A DNA stretch of 64,000 bases from Amycolatopsis balhimycina FH 1894. Its GTDB lineage: Bacteria > Actinomycetota > Actinomycetes > Mycobacteriales > Pseudonocardiaceae. The stretch lies in assembly GCF_000384295.1 (NCBI RefSeq), contig NZ_KB913037.1, forward strand, positions 9,189,508 to 9,253,507, read 5' to 3'. The notes under the pieces are model-generated. The model was not told the origin of the DNA. It worked only from the letters and a program-made list of their open reading frames with translations, and ran no database searches. A program made the position numbers and the translations under genes. Below are positions 54,080 to 64,000 of the stretch, in pieces. The first letter of the stretch is position 1; each line of letters opens with the position of its first letter.

Positions 54080-54086
<7 letters not shown>
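52968..54086 (+). CDS. dpgA: Type III polyketide synthase DpgA
   Basis: 372-residue chalcone-synthase-like type III PKS. DpgA condenses four malonyl-CoA units to 3,5-dihydroxyphenylacetyl-CoA, the precursor of Dpg (residue 7). The active-site cysteine is in GMGCNAGLNAL and is Cys160 when counted from the GTG at 52968, the number I recall for characterised DpgA, which supports this start. The ATG at 52986, with GGGGGTGG before it, is the alternative. The C-terminus has LVHSGGKKVID and GPGSTIEMALIQW. First gene of a four-gene, stop-start overlapping operon. A TTGGAC half-box at 52842 hints at the same StrR-type regulator but lacks a good partner arm. Confidence 0.95.
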
Positions 54087-56843
<2,757 letters not shown>

Positions 56844-56882
56844 CCAGGCTGTTCGGTGGTTTCGAGTGAGGATGGTGCGGAG

Positions 56883-56963
56883 ATGTCGGTGACGGAATTC
56901 GCTGTGACGGCGCGAAGGGGACCGGTCGCGGCCGGGCCGGGGCACCGGGTGTGGCCGCGATGA
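56883..56963 (+). other. 26-codon leader frame overlapping the DAHP synthase start
   Basis: In the gap after dpgD, an ATG at 56883 opens a 26-codon frame whose TGA (56961-56963) overlaps the ATG at 56960 of the DAHP synthase gene. A GAGG lies 11 bases before it. This ATGA overlap is the arrangement used for coupling elsewhere in this cluster. The DAHP synthase start itself has no clear ribosome site. The peptide resembles nothing I know; it may be a coupling leader or the end of a lost gene. Confidence 0.35.
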
Positions 56964-58048
56964 CCCACACCGTCGCCACGACCGACCTCGACAACCAGCG
57001 CATCGAGCGGATCGTCCCCCTGGTCACCCCCGCCCTGCTGCATCACGAACTGCCGCTCAGCGCCACCGCGGCCGAGACGGTGCGAAAGGGCCGCGAGAGC
57101 GTCGTCCGCGTCCTCGACGGCACGGACGACCGGCTGCTCGTGATCACCGGGCCGTGCTCCATCCACGACCCCGCCGCGGCGCTCGACTACGCCGGCCACC
57201 TCGCCGCCATCGCCGGCGAGGTCGCCGGCGACCTGCTCGTCGTCATGCGCGTGTACTTCGAGAAACCCCGGACGATCGGCGGCTGGAAGGGGCTCATCAA
57301 CGACCCCCACCTCGACGGCACCGGCGACGTCAACCACGGGCTGCGCACGGCCCGGCACCTCCTGCTGGAGCTCGCCGAACGCGGCCTGCCCGCCGCGTGC
57401 GAATGGCTGGACACCACCATTCCCGCGTACTTCGCGGACACGGTCTCGTGGGGCGCCATCGGCGCCCGCACCGTGGAAAGCCAGAACCACCGCATGCTCG
57501 CCAGCGGCCTGTCCATGCCCGTCGGCTTCAAGAACCGCCGCGACGGCGACATCACCGTCGCCATCGACGCGATCCGGGCCGCCGCGGTCCGCCACGTGGT
57601 CCCCGGCGTCGACCCCGGCGGGTTGCCCGCCATCCTGCACACGGCGGGCAACCCGGACTGCCACGTCGTCCTGCGCGGTGGTGACGGCGCGCCCAACCAC
57701 GACTCCGCGTCCGTCCACAAGACACTGACCGCGCTGGAGGCCGCGGGCCTGCCCGGCCGGGTGGTGATCGACGCCAGCCACGACAACAGCGGCAAGGACC
57801 ACCACCGCCAGCCCCTCGTCGCGGCCGAGATCGCGGGCCAGGTCGAGAACGGGCGGAACGGCATCGTCGGGGTGATGCTCGAGTCCAACCTCCGCGCCGG
57901 CCGCCAGGACCTCCAGCCGGGCCGTCCGCCGGCATACGGCCAGTCCATCACCGACGCCTGCATCGACGTCCCCACCACCCGGACGGTCCTCCACGGCCTC
58001 GCCGCGGCGGCCGCGGCCCGGCGAAAGCTCGGCAAGCAAGCAAGCTGA
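56960..58048 (+). CDS. aroG: DAHP synthase, class I (shikimate pathway entry)
   Basis: 362-residue 3-deoxy-D-arabino-heptulosonate 7-phosphate synthase of the AroF/G/H class. It condenses phosphoenolpyruvate and erythrose 4-phosphate and so feeds tyrosine and 4-hydroxyphenylpyruvate into Hpg, Bht and the rest. Motifs: GPCSIHD near residue 54, [11 protein letters not shown] near 94, GWKGLINDP near 107, [14 protein letters not shown] near 161, and [11 protein letters not shown] near 270 with metal ligands. Actinomycete housekeeping enzymes are mostly class II, so a class I copy here points to a dedicated pathway enzyme (dahp in balhimycin). The ATG at 56960 was preferred; the GTG at 56951 is in frame. 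Confidence 0.95.
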   Translation: MTHTVATTDLDNQRIERIVPLVTPALLHHELPLSATAAETVRKGRESVVRVLDGTDDRLLVITGPCSIHDPAAALDYAGHLAAIAGEVAGDLLVVMRVYFEKPRTIGGWKGLINDPHLDGTGDVNHGLRTARHLLLELAERGLPAACEWLDTTIPAYFADTVSWGAIGARTVESQNHRMLASGLSMPVGFKNRRDGDITVAIDAIRAAAVRHVVPGVDPGGLPAILHTAGNPDCHVVLRGGDGAPNHDSASVHKTLTALEAAGLPGRVVIDASHDNSGKDHHRQPLVAAEIAGQVENGRNGIVGVMLESNLRAGRQDLQPGRPPAYGQSITDACIDVPTTRTVLHGLAAAAAARRKLGKQAS

Positions 58049-58049
58049 G

Positions 58050-58110
58050 CAAGTCCGTGAATGGCACATTGCCGGACATAGAGTCCCTCGATGTGCCATT
58101 CACGGACTTG
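58050..58110. terminator. Perfect 20-bp inverted repeat between DAHP synthase and PKS
   Basis: CAAGTCCGTGAATGGCACAT (58050-58069) and its exact reverse complement (58091-58110) enclose a 21-base loop. It begins within two bases of the DAHP synthase stop and ends 56 bases before the PKS start. Position suggests a boundary hairpin between two transcription units; the lack of a T-run leaves open a mobile palindromic element or a binding site. Confidence 0.65.
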
Positions 58111-58166
58111 GCCCTGACGGCGGCCGGCACCGACACGGATCCCCCGGATGGGGTATACCCGAACCG

Positions 58167-61100
58167 GTGGAGGAAATCCGGACAGAGTTCATCCGACCGC
58201 TGCTGACATCGTTGTCCGCGCACGCCGCGGACCGCCCCGCCTACTCCGACGACCGGCGAACGCTGACCTACGGCGGGCTGGCCCACGCCGCCGCGGAGCT
58301 CGCCGCCGGGCTCGGGGTGGCCCGGGGCGACCGCGTGCTGGTGCACGTCGGCAGCCGGGTCGAGTTCGCCGTCGCCCTGCTGGCGGTGCTGCGGGCGGCG
58401 GCCGTGGGAGTCCCGGTGAGCGTGCGCTCGACCGACGCCGAACTCGCCCACCTGGCGGCCGATTCGGGGGCGACGCTCCTGGTCACGGAGGCGCGGCACG
58501 CCGCCGCGGCCGAACGGCTGCGCCGCGACCGGCCCGGTCTGCGGGTTCTCTTCGTCGACGATCCGCCGCCCGCGCGGGTGGGCGAGCCGCGCGACGACCT
58601 CGGACTGGACGAGCCGGCTTGGCTGCTCTACACCTCCGGCACCACCGGCCGGCCCAAGGGCGTCCTGCTCTCGCAGCGCGCGATGCTGTGGTCGACGGCC
58701 GCGTACTACGTCCCCATGCTCGGGCTCGACGCCGAAGACACCGTGCTGTGGCCGTTGCCGACGCACCACGCGTACGCCCTGTCGCTGGCGTTCGTCACCA
58801 CGATCGCGCTGGGGGCGCACACCCGGCTGGCCGACGGGTGCACGCCGGACCTGCTCGCCCGGTACCCCGGCAGTGTGCTCGCCGGTGTTCCCGCGCTCTA
58901 CCTCCGGCTCCGCCAGGAGTCCGGCGGTCCCCTCGCCGCGCCGCGGCTGTGCCTGAGCGGCGGCGCGCCGTGCACGCCGGCGACCCGGGCCGCGGTCCGG
59001 GACCTGTTCGGGCTCCCGGTGGCCGACGGCTACGGGAGCACCGAGACGGGCGGGAAGGTCGCCGCCGAGCTTCCCGGTGAAGCGGGCCTGGTCCCGGTGC
59101 CCGGCTTGGAGATCCGGATCGACGCGGGGGAGGTGCTCGTCCGCGGTCCCGGGCTGATGCTGGGCTACCACGGGCGAACCGAATCACCGCTGCGGGACGG
59201 CTGGTACCGCACGGGCGACGCCGGCCGGTTCGAGGGCGGCCGGCTCGTGCTCGAGGGCCGCGTGGACGACGTGATCGTCTGCGGTGGCCAGAACGTCCAC
59301 CCTGCCGAAATCGAGGCGGTGCTCGAAGAGTCGCCTTCGGTGCGGGACGTCCTCGTGCTCGGCCGTCCCGACGACGTCCTGGGCGAGGTGCCGGTGGCGT
59401 TCGTGGTCGCCGGGCCCGGCGGCTTCGACGCCGAGGAGCTGCGTGGCCGGTGTCTAGACCGGCTTTCGCTGTACAAGGTCCCGGTGGCCTACCTCGCGGT
59501 CGACGCGATCCCGCGGACGGCGTCGGGCAAGCCGCGGCGGAAGGCCCTGGCCGCCGCACAGCCCGATCTCGCCGCGCTCGTGCGGGCCGAACTGACTGTC
59601 CTCTGTGGACACGACGGCGGTGACGGGTGGCGGGACCGGCCGTTCACCGATCTCGGGCTGTCTTCGCTGGCCGGCGTGCAGTTCCGGCACCGGATCGCGG
59701 CGCTGACCGGCATCCCCGTCCCGCACTCGCTGATCTACGACTTCCCGACGCCGGGCGCGGTGATCGCCGAGCTGCACCGGCGCGGCACGGCGAGCCCGGA
59801 AGCGCCGCCGTCACCGAGTCCGGCGCCGGCCGGGGAGCCCATCGCCATCGTGGCGATGGCCTGCCGGTTCCCCGGCGGGGTGCGCTCGCCGGAGGACCTG
59901 TGGCGGCTCGTGGCGGATCAGGTCGACGCGACGAGCGAGTTCCCCGCCGACCGTGGCTGGGACGCGGACGAGCTGTACGACCCCGACCCGGACCGGCTCG
60001 GCCACTCGGTGACCCGGCGCGGCGGTTTCCTCGACGGCTTCGCGGAGTTCGACGCCGGGATGTTCGGCATCTCCCCGCGCGAGGCGCTGGCGACCGACCC
60101 GCAGCAGCGGCTGCTGCTGGAGACGGCGTGGGAGGCGTTCGAACGGGCCGGCATCGACGTCACGACCTTGCGCGGCAGCGACACCGGCGTGTTCGCCGGG
60201 GTGATGCACGAGGACTACGCGAGCCGGTTCACCCACCACGAACTCGAAGCGTGGCTGGGCATCGGGTCCTCGCACGCGGTGGCCTCGGGCCGGATCTCCT
60301 ACACCTTCGGGCTCACCGGCCCGGCCCTCACCGTCGACACGGCCTGCTCGTCCTCGCTCGTCGCGCTGCACCTGGCGGTGAAGGCCCTGCGGGCCGGGGA
60401 ATGTTCGCTCGCGATCGCCGGCGGGGCCACGGTGATGGCCACCCCGCGGACCTTCGTCGCCTTCAGCCGTCAGCGCGGCCTGTCCCCGGACGGGCGGTGC
60501 CGGTCCTACGCCGCCGGAGCGGACGGCACGGCCTGGTCGGAAGGCGCCGGGGTGATCCTCCTGGAGCGGCTGTCCGACGCGCGCCGGAACGGCCACCCGG
60601 TGCTGGCTCTCGTCAGCGGCACGGCGGTGAACTCCGACGGCGCGTCCAACGGGCTGACCGCGCCGAGCGGCCGCGCCCAGCAGGCCCTGATCGCGACGGC
60701 CCTCGCGGACGCCCGGCTGACCGCGGACGACGTCGACGCCGTCGAAGGGCACGGGACGGGAACGCCGCTGGGTGATCCGATCGAGGCGGAGGCCCTGATC
60801 GCGGCGTACGGTCAGGCGCGGGAGACGCCGCTCCGGCTCGGCTCGGTGAAGTCGAACATCGGCCACACCCAGGCGGCCGCCGGGATCGCTGGCGTGCTCA
60901 AGGTCGTGCTGGCCCTGCAGCACGGGCAGCTGCCGCCGTCGCGGTACGCGGACGAGCCGAGCCCGCACGTGGACTGGTCCTCCGGCGGGGTGGCGCTGCT
61001 GGCGGAGGCCCGGCCGTGGCCGCGCACCGAGCGGGTCCGCCGGGCCGGGGTGTCAGCCTTCGGGATCGGCGGGACGAACGCGCACGTGATCGTCGAGGAA

Positions 61101-64000
61101 GCCCCGGCGCCGGAGATCCCGCCACGACCGGAGTTCCCGTCGGTGCCGTGGTTGCTCAGCGCCGCCGACGCGGAGTCGTTGCGGCTTGTCGCGGCCGGCC
61201 TCGCCGAGGCCCCCGACACGGCCGACGTCGCCTTCACCCTCGCCCGGCGGACGCCGCTGGCCCACCGCGTCCTGGTGCCCGCGGGGAACCGGGAGGCCCT
61301 GCGGGCCGTCGCCGAAGGCCGCGTGCACGGCCGGACCGTGCGCGGGGAAACGCGGCTGGCGCTGCTGTTCGGCGGACAGGGCGCGCAGCGCGTCGGGATG
61401 GGACGGGAGCTCGCCGAGCGGTTCCCGGTCTTCGCCGGTGCCTTCGACGAGACGTGCGAGGCACTGGGCGTCGCCGTGCGCGACGTCGCCTTCGCCGGCG
61501 GGGACACCCTCGACCGCACCGACCACGCGCAGGCCGCGCTGTTCGCCTTCGGAGTGGCGCAGTACCGGCTGTTCGAGTCGTGGGGCCTGCGCCCGGACGT
61601 CCTGATCGGACACTCGGTCGGCGAGATCACCGCGGCGCACGTCGCCGGGGTGCTGTCGCTGGCGGACGCGGCCACGCTCGTGGCCGCGCGCGGCCGGCTC
61701 ATGGCCGCCTTGCCCGGCGGCGGGGTGATGATCGCCGTCGAAGCCACCGAAGCGGACGTGGCTCCGTGGACGGGCGACGGCGTCGCGATCGCCGCGGTCA
61801 ACGGGCCGCGTTCGGTGGTGCTCTCCGGTGCGGCGGCCGCGACGACGGCGCTCGCCGCGCGGTTCGGCGGCGGCACGCGCCTGCGCGTCAGCCACGCGTT
61901 CCATTCGCCGTTGCTGGAGCCGATGCTCGACGAGTTCCACGAGATCGCCGCCGGGCTGCGGCACCACCGCCCGGCCCTCCCGCTCGTCTCGTGCGTGACC
62001 GGGAAGCTCGTCGAGGAGATCGAGCCCGGCCACTGGCGGCGGCACGCCCGCGAAACCGTGCGGTTCGCCGACGCGCTGGCCACGGCCGCCGCCGCGGGCC
62101 CGGTGACCGGGCTCGAGATCGGCCCGGCGCCGGTGCTCGGCCGGGCGGCGGCCGGCACCGTGCCGACGGTGCCGGCCACGATGTCGGCCACCGGGGTGCT
62201 GGCCGCGGCGGGCGCGGTGCACACGGCCGGGATCCGGGTCGGCTGGCCCGCGGTGTTCGACGGCAGCGGCGCCCGGATCACGCCGTTGCCCACGTACCCG
62301 TTCAAGCGCACCCGGTACTGGCTGGACCAGCCGTCCCCGGAGCCGGTGAGCGGGGACCACGCCGTGCTCGGCCCGGCGCTGGCGGCGCCCGACTCGTCGC
62401 GGGTCGTGCACGGTGGCTCGCTCGGCATCCGGCGGCACCGGTGGCTCGCCGACCACGTCGTCGGCGGTTCGGTCCTGGCGCCCGGATCGGCGTTCGTCGA
62501 CCTGGCCCTGCACGCCGGTGGGGTGGCGGTCGAGGAGCTCACGATCGAAGCGCCGCTGCGCCTGGACGGGGGAGCGGACGTCCACGTCCAGGTCGTCGTG
62601 GACGAGCCGCGGATCGACGTCTACGCCCGGCACCCCGACGAGAAGCAGTGGCGGAAGCACGCCGGGGGACGGCTGCGCCCGCCGGGGGCGCTCCCGCCCG
62701 GCTGGAGCGGCGAATGGCCGCCGGCCGGCGCCACGGAAGCCGACGTCGCCGAGGCCTACCGCGCACACTCCTACGGCCCCGCTTTCCGCGCCGTGCAACG
62801 GTTGTGGCTGCGCGACGAGGAGTTCTTCGCCGAGGCGGAGCTGCCGCCGGACGCCGGCGGGAAGTTCGAGCTGCACCCGGTCCTGCTGGACGCGGCCGTG
62901 CACGCGACCGCGCTGGCCGAGGGGCCGGCGGCCGAGCTCCGGGTGCCGTTCCTCTGGAGCGGCGTCGAGGTCTACGTGCCCGGGGCCCGGCGGGTGCGGG
63001 TGCACGGCCGCCGCCTCGGGACCGGCGCCGTCCGGGTCGCGCTGTTCGACGGCCAGGGCGACCCGGTGGCGCTGGTCGAATCCTTGACGACGCGGCCGAT
63101 GGCGGCACCCGACACGATGCTCTACCGTCCACAGTGGATCGCGGTGCCGGCGGCGCCGGCCGCGGAACCGGTCCGCGTAGTCGAAATCGGTGGCGAAATC
63201 GGTGGCGACGACGTCCGGACGGCGGCCGGGCGGGCGCTCGCCGCGGTGCACGACTGGCAGGACCGGGGTGGCCGGCTGGTCCTCGTCACCCGGAACGCGA
63301 CCGGTCCCGTCCCGGACCTGGCCGCCGCGGCGGCCTGGGGGCTGGGCTGCGCGGCCGCGGCGGAACACCCCGGCCGGATCGGCGTGGTCGATCTCGAGCC
63401 GGGATTCCCGGTGACCCGGGTGGCCGCCCTCGCCGGCGGCAGCGAGGAGCCACAGATCGCCATCCGCGCCGGGGCACCGCACGTCCTGCGGATCACGCGG
63501 GCGGCGCCGGCGAAGGCGTCGCCGATCGGCCCGGCCGGGACGGTGCTGATCACCGGGGGAACGGGGGCGCTCGGCGCCGTGCTGGCCCGGCACCTCGTCA
63601 CGGACCACGGCGTCCGGCACCTCCTGCTGGTGAGCAGGCGCGGACCGGCGGCCCCCGGCGCCGAGGAGCTGCGGGCGGCGCTGCGCGAACTGGGCGCACA
63701 CGTGCGGATCGTCGCGGCCGACATCGCCGACCGGGCCACCGTGGAGCGGCTGGTCGGCCGCTGCGAACCGCCGTTGACGGCGGTCGTGCACAGCGCGGCC
63801 GTGGTCGACGACGGCGTCCTGGCGGCCCAGACGCCGGACCGGCTGGACACCGTGCTGCGGCCCAAAGCGGACGCGGCGCTGCTGCTCGACGAGGCGACCC
63901 GGCACCTGCCGCTGACCGCGTTCGTCCTGTTCTCCTCGATCGCCGGCGTGTTCGGCAAGGCCGGGCAAGCCAACTACGCGGCCGCCAACCGCGTGCTGGA
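58167..64000 (+). CDS. Type I modular PKS with acyl-AMP-ligase loading module (3' end cut off)
   Basis: 1944 codons, open to the window edge. Loading module: ANL acyl-AMP/CoA-ligase domain (1-480; [31 protein letters not shown]) and ACP (LGLSSL with Ser500). Module 1: KS (558-985; Cys727, His862 and His900, all intact, so an elongating KS), AT (1065-1350; GHSVG with Ser1150, and HAFH from residue 1243, which indicates malonyl-CoA), DH (1400-1660; His1430 in HxxxGxxxxP and Asp1575 in LLDAAVH, probably active), then KR (from about 1790; NADPH loop [12 protein letters not shown] at the LDD position suggests B-type). The sequence ends within the KR active site. A ligase-ACP start resembles loading modules such as that of rifamycin, taking a free carboxylic acid. 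The start is a GTG; no strong ribosome site is visible. The starter is unknown. Confidence 0.93.
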   Translation, partial: MEEIRTEFIRPLLTSLSAHAADRPAYSDDRRTLTYGGLAHAAAELAAGLGVARGDRVLVHVGSRVEFAVALLAVLRAAAVGVPVSVRSTDAELAHLAADSGATLLVTEARHAAAAERLRRDRPGLRVLFVDDPPPARVGEPRDDLGLDEPAWLLYTSGTTGRPKGVLLSQRAMLWSTAAYYVPMLGLDAEDTVLWPLPTHHAYALSLAFVTTIALGAHTRLADGCTPDLLARYPGSVLAGVPALYLRLRQESGGPLAAPRLCLSGGAPCTPATRAAVRDLFGLPVADGYGSTETGGKVAAELPGEAGLVPVPGLEIRIDAGEVLVRGPGLMLGYHGRTESPLRDGWYRTGDAGRFEGGRLVLEGRVDDVIVCGGQNVHPAEIEAVLEESPSVRDVLVLGRPDDVLGEVPVAFVVAGPGGFDAEELRGRCLDRLSLYKVPVAYLAVDAIPRTASGKPRRKALAAAQPDLAALVRAELTVLCGHDGGDGWRDRPFTDLGLSSLAGVQFRHRIAALTGIPVPHSLIYDFPTPGAVIAELHRRGTASPEAPPSPSPAPAGEPIAIVAMACRFPGGVRSPEDLWRLVADQVDATSEFPADRGWDADELYDPDPDRLGHSVTRRGGFLDGFAEFDAGMFGISPREALATDPQQRLLLETAWEAFERAGIDVTTLRGSDTGVFAGVMHEDYASRFTHHELEAWLGIGSSHAVASGRISYTFGLTGPALTVDTACSSSLVALHLAVKALRAGECSLAIAGGATVMATPRTFVAFSRQRGLSPDGRCRSYAAGADGTAWSEGAGVILLERLSDARRNGHPVLALVSGTAVNSDGASNGLTAPSGRAQQALIATALADARLTADDVDAVEGHGTGTPLGDPIEAEALIAAYGQARETPLRLGSVKSNIGHTQAAAGIAGVLKVVLALQHGQLPPSRYADEPSPHVDWSSGGVALLAEARPWPRTERVRRAGVSAFGIGGTNAHVIVEEAPAPEIPPRPEFPSVPWLLSAADAESLRLVAAGLAEAPDTADVAFTLARRTPLAHRVLVPAGNREALRAVAEGRVHGRTVRGETRLALLFGGQGAQRVGMGRELAERFPVFAGAFDETCEALGVAVRDVAFAGGDTLDRTDHAQAALFAFGVAQYRLFESWGLRPDVLIGHSVGEITAAHVAGVLSLADAATLVAARGRLMAALPGGGVMIAVEATEADVAPWTGDGVAIAAVNGPRSVVLSGAAAATTALAARFGGGTRLRVSHAFHSPLLEPMLDEFHEIAAGLRHHRPALPLVSCVTGKLVEEIEPGHWRRHARETVRFADALATAAAAGPVTGLEIGPAPVLGRAAAGTVPTVPATMSATGVLAAAGAVHTAGIRVGWPAVFDGSGARITPLPTYPFKRTRYWLDQPSPEPVSGDHAVLGPALAAPDSSRVVHGGSLGIRRHRWLADHVVGGSVLAPGSAFVDLALHAGGVAVEELTIEAPLRLDGGADVHVQVVVDEPRIDVYARHPDEKQWRKHAGGRLRPPGALPPGWSGEWPPAGATEADVAEAYRAHSYGPAFRAVQRLWLRDEEFFAEAELPPDAGGKFELHPVLLDAAVHATALAEGPAAELRVPFLWSGVEVYVPGARRVRVHGRRLGTGAVRVALFDGQGDPVALVESLTTRPMAAPDTMLYRPQWIAVPAAPAAEPVRVVEIGGEIGGDDVRTAAGRALAAVHDWQDRGGRLVLVTRNATGPVPDLAAAAAWGLGCAAAAEHPGRIGVVDLEPGFPVTRVAALAGGSEEPQIAIRAGAPHVLRITRAAPAKASPIGPAGTVLITGGTGALGAVLARHLVTDHGVRHLLLVSRRGPAAPGAEELRAALRELGAHVRIVAADIADRATVERLVGRCEPPLTAVVHSAAVVDDGVLAAQTPDRLDTVLRPKADAALLLDEATRHLPLTAFVLFSSIAGVFGKAGQANYAAANRVL

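Overview
The window is GC-rich actinomycete DNA, almost certainly from Amycolatopsis. It holds most of a vancomycin-family glycopeptide antibiotic cluster of the balhimycin / chloroeremomycin type. Gene order and protein sequences match what I know of those clusters, and residue numbers for several active sites coincide with the characterised enzymes. The left end cuts into the first peptide synthetase. The usual left flank (regulator, exporter, prephenate dehydrogenase, resistance genes) is outside the window. Nearly everything is on the + strand; only the Hpg/Dpg aminotransferase is on the - strand.

Layout. 1-27253: three NRPS genes with seven modules. Their A-domain pocket residues read Leu, Bht/Tyr, Asn, Hpg, Hpg, Bht/Tyr, Dpg, with epimerisation domains in modules 2, 4 and 5 and an X domain plus thioesterase at the end. 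27250-31362: MbtH protein, then P450s OxyA, OxyB and OxyC, which cross-link the peptide on the X domain. 31423-32898: flavin halogenase. 32981-36842: three glycosyltransferases. 36876-39908: sugar C-methyltransferase, a probably inactive deacetylase homologue, and the peptide N-methyltransferase. 39889-41193 (-): HpgT. 41399-45268: beta-hydroxytyrosine supply (Bhp, A-T protein BpsD, OxyD). 45434-47577: hydroxyphenylglycine supply (HmaS, Hmo). 47668-49026: antiporter. 49290-52750: amino-deoxysugar genes evaA, evaB and evaD, with a collapsed evaE remnant. 52968-56843: dihydroxyphenylglycine supply (DpgA-D). 56960-58048: a dedicated DAHP synthase.

Together the genes predict an N-methylated, chlorinated, triply cross-linked heptapeptide carrying glucose and a vancosamine-type sugar. 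The only 4-ketoreductase gene in the window has lost its middle, so the expected sugar is 4-oxo-vancosamine, as in balhimycin, unless a reductase elsewhere substitutes.

From 58167 to the right edge runs the 5' part of a different assembly line: a modular type I PKS with an acyl-AMP-ligase/ACP loading module followed by KS-AT(malonyl)-DH-KR. It probably starts a separate cluster. A perfect 20-bp inverted repeat lies between the two.

The less ordinary signals are: remnants of lost NRPS domains (an E-domain tail between the first two NRPS genes, and an A-domain fragment between the X and TE domains); the in-frame deletion in evaE; the zinc-ligand substitution in the deacetylase homologue; a sequence matching the StrR/Bbr-type regulator box upstream of oxyA; a near-identical inverted repeat in two distant promoter regions; and palindromic intergenic elements. 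No tRNA, rRNA, transposase, integrase or CRISPR array was seen.
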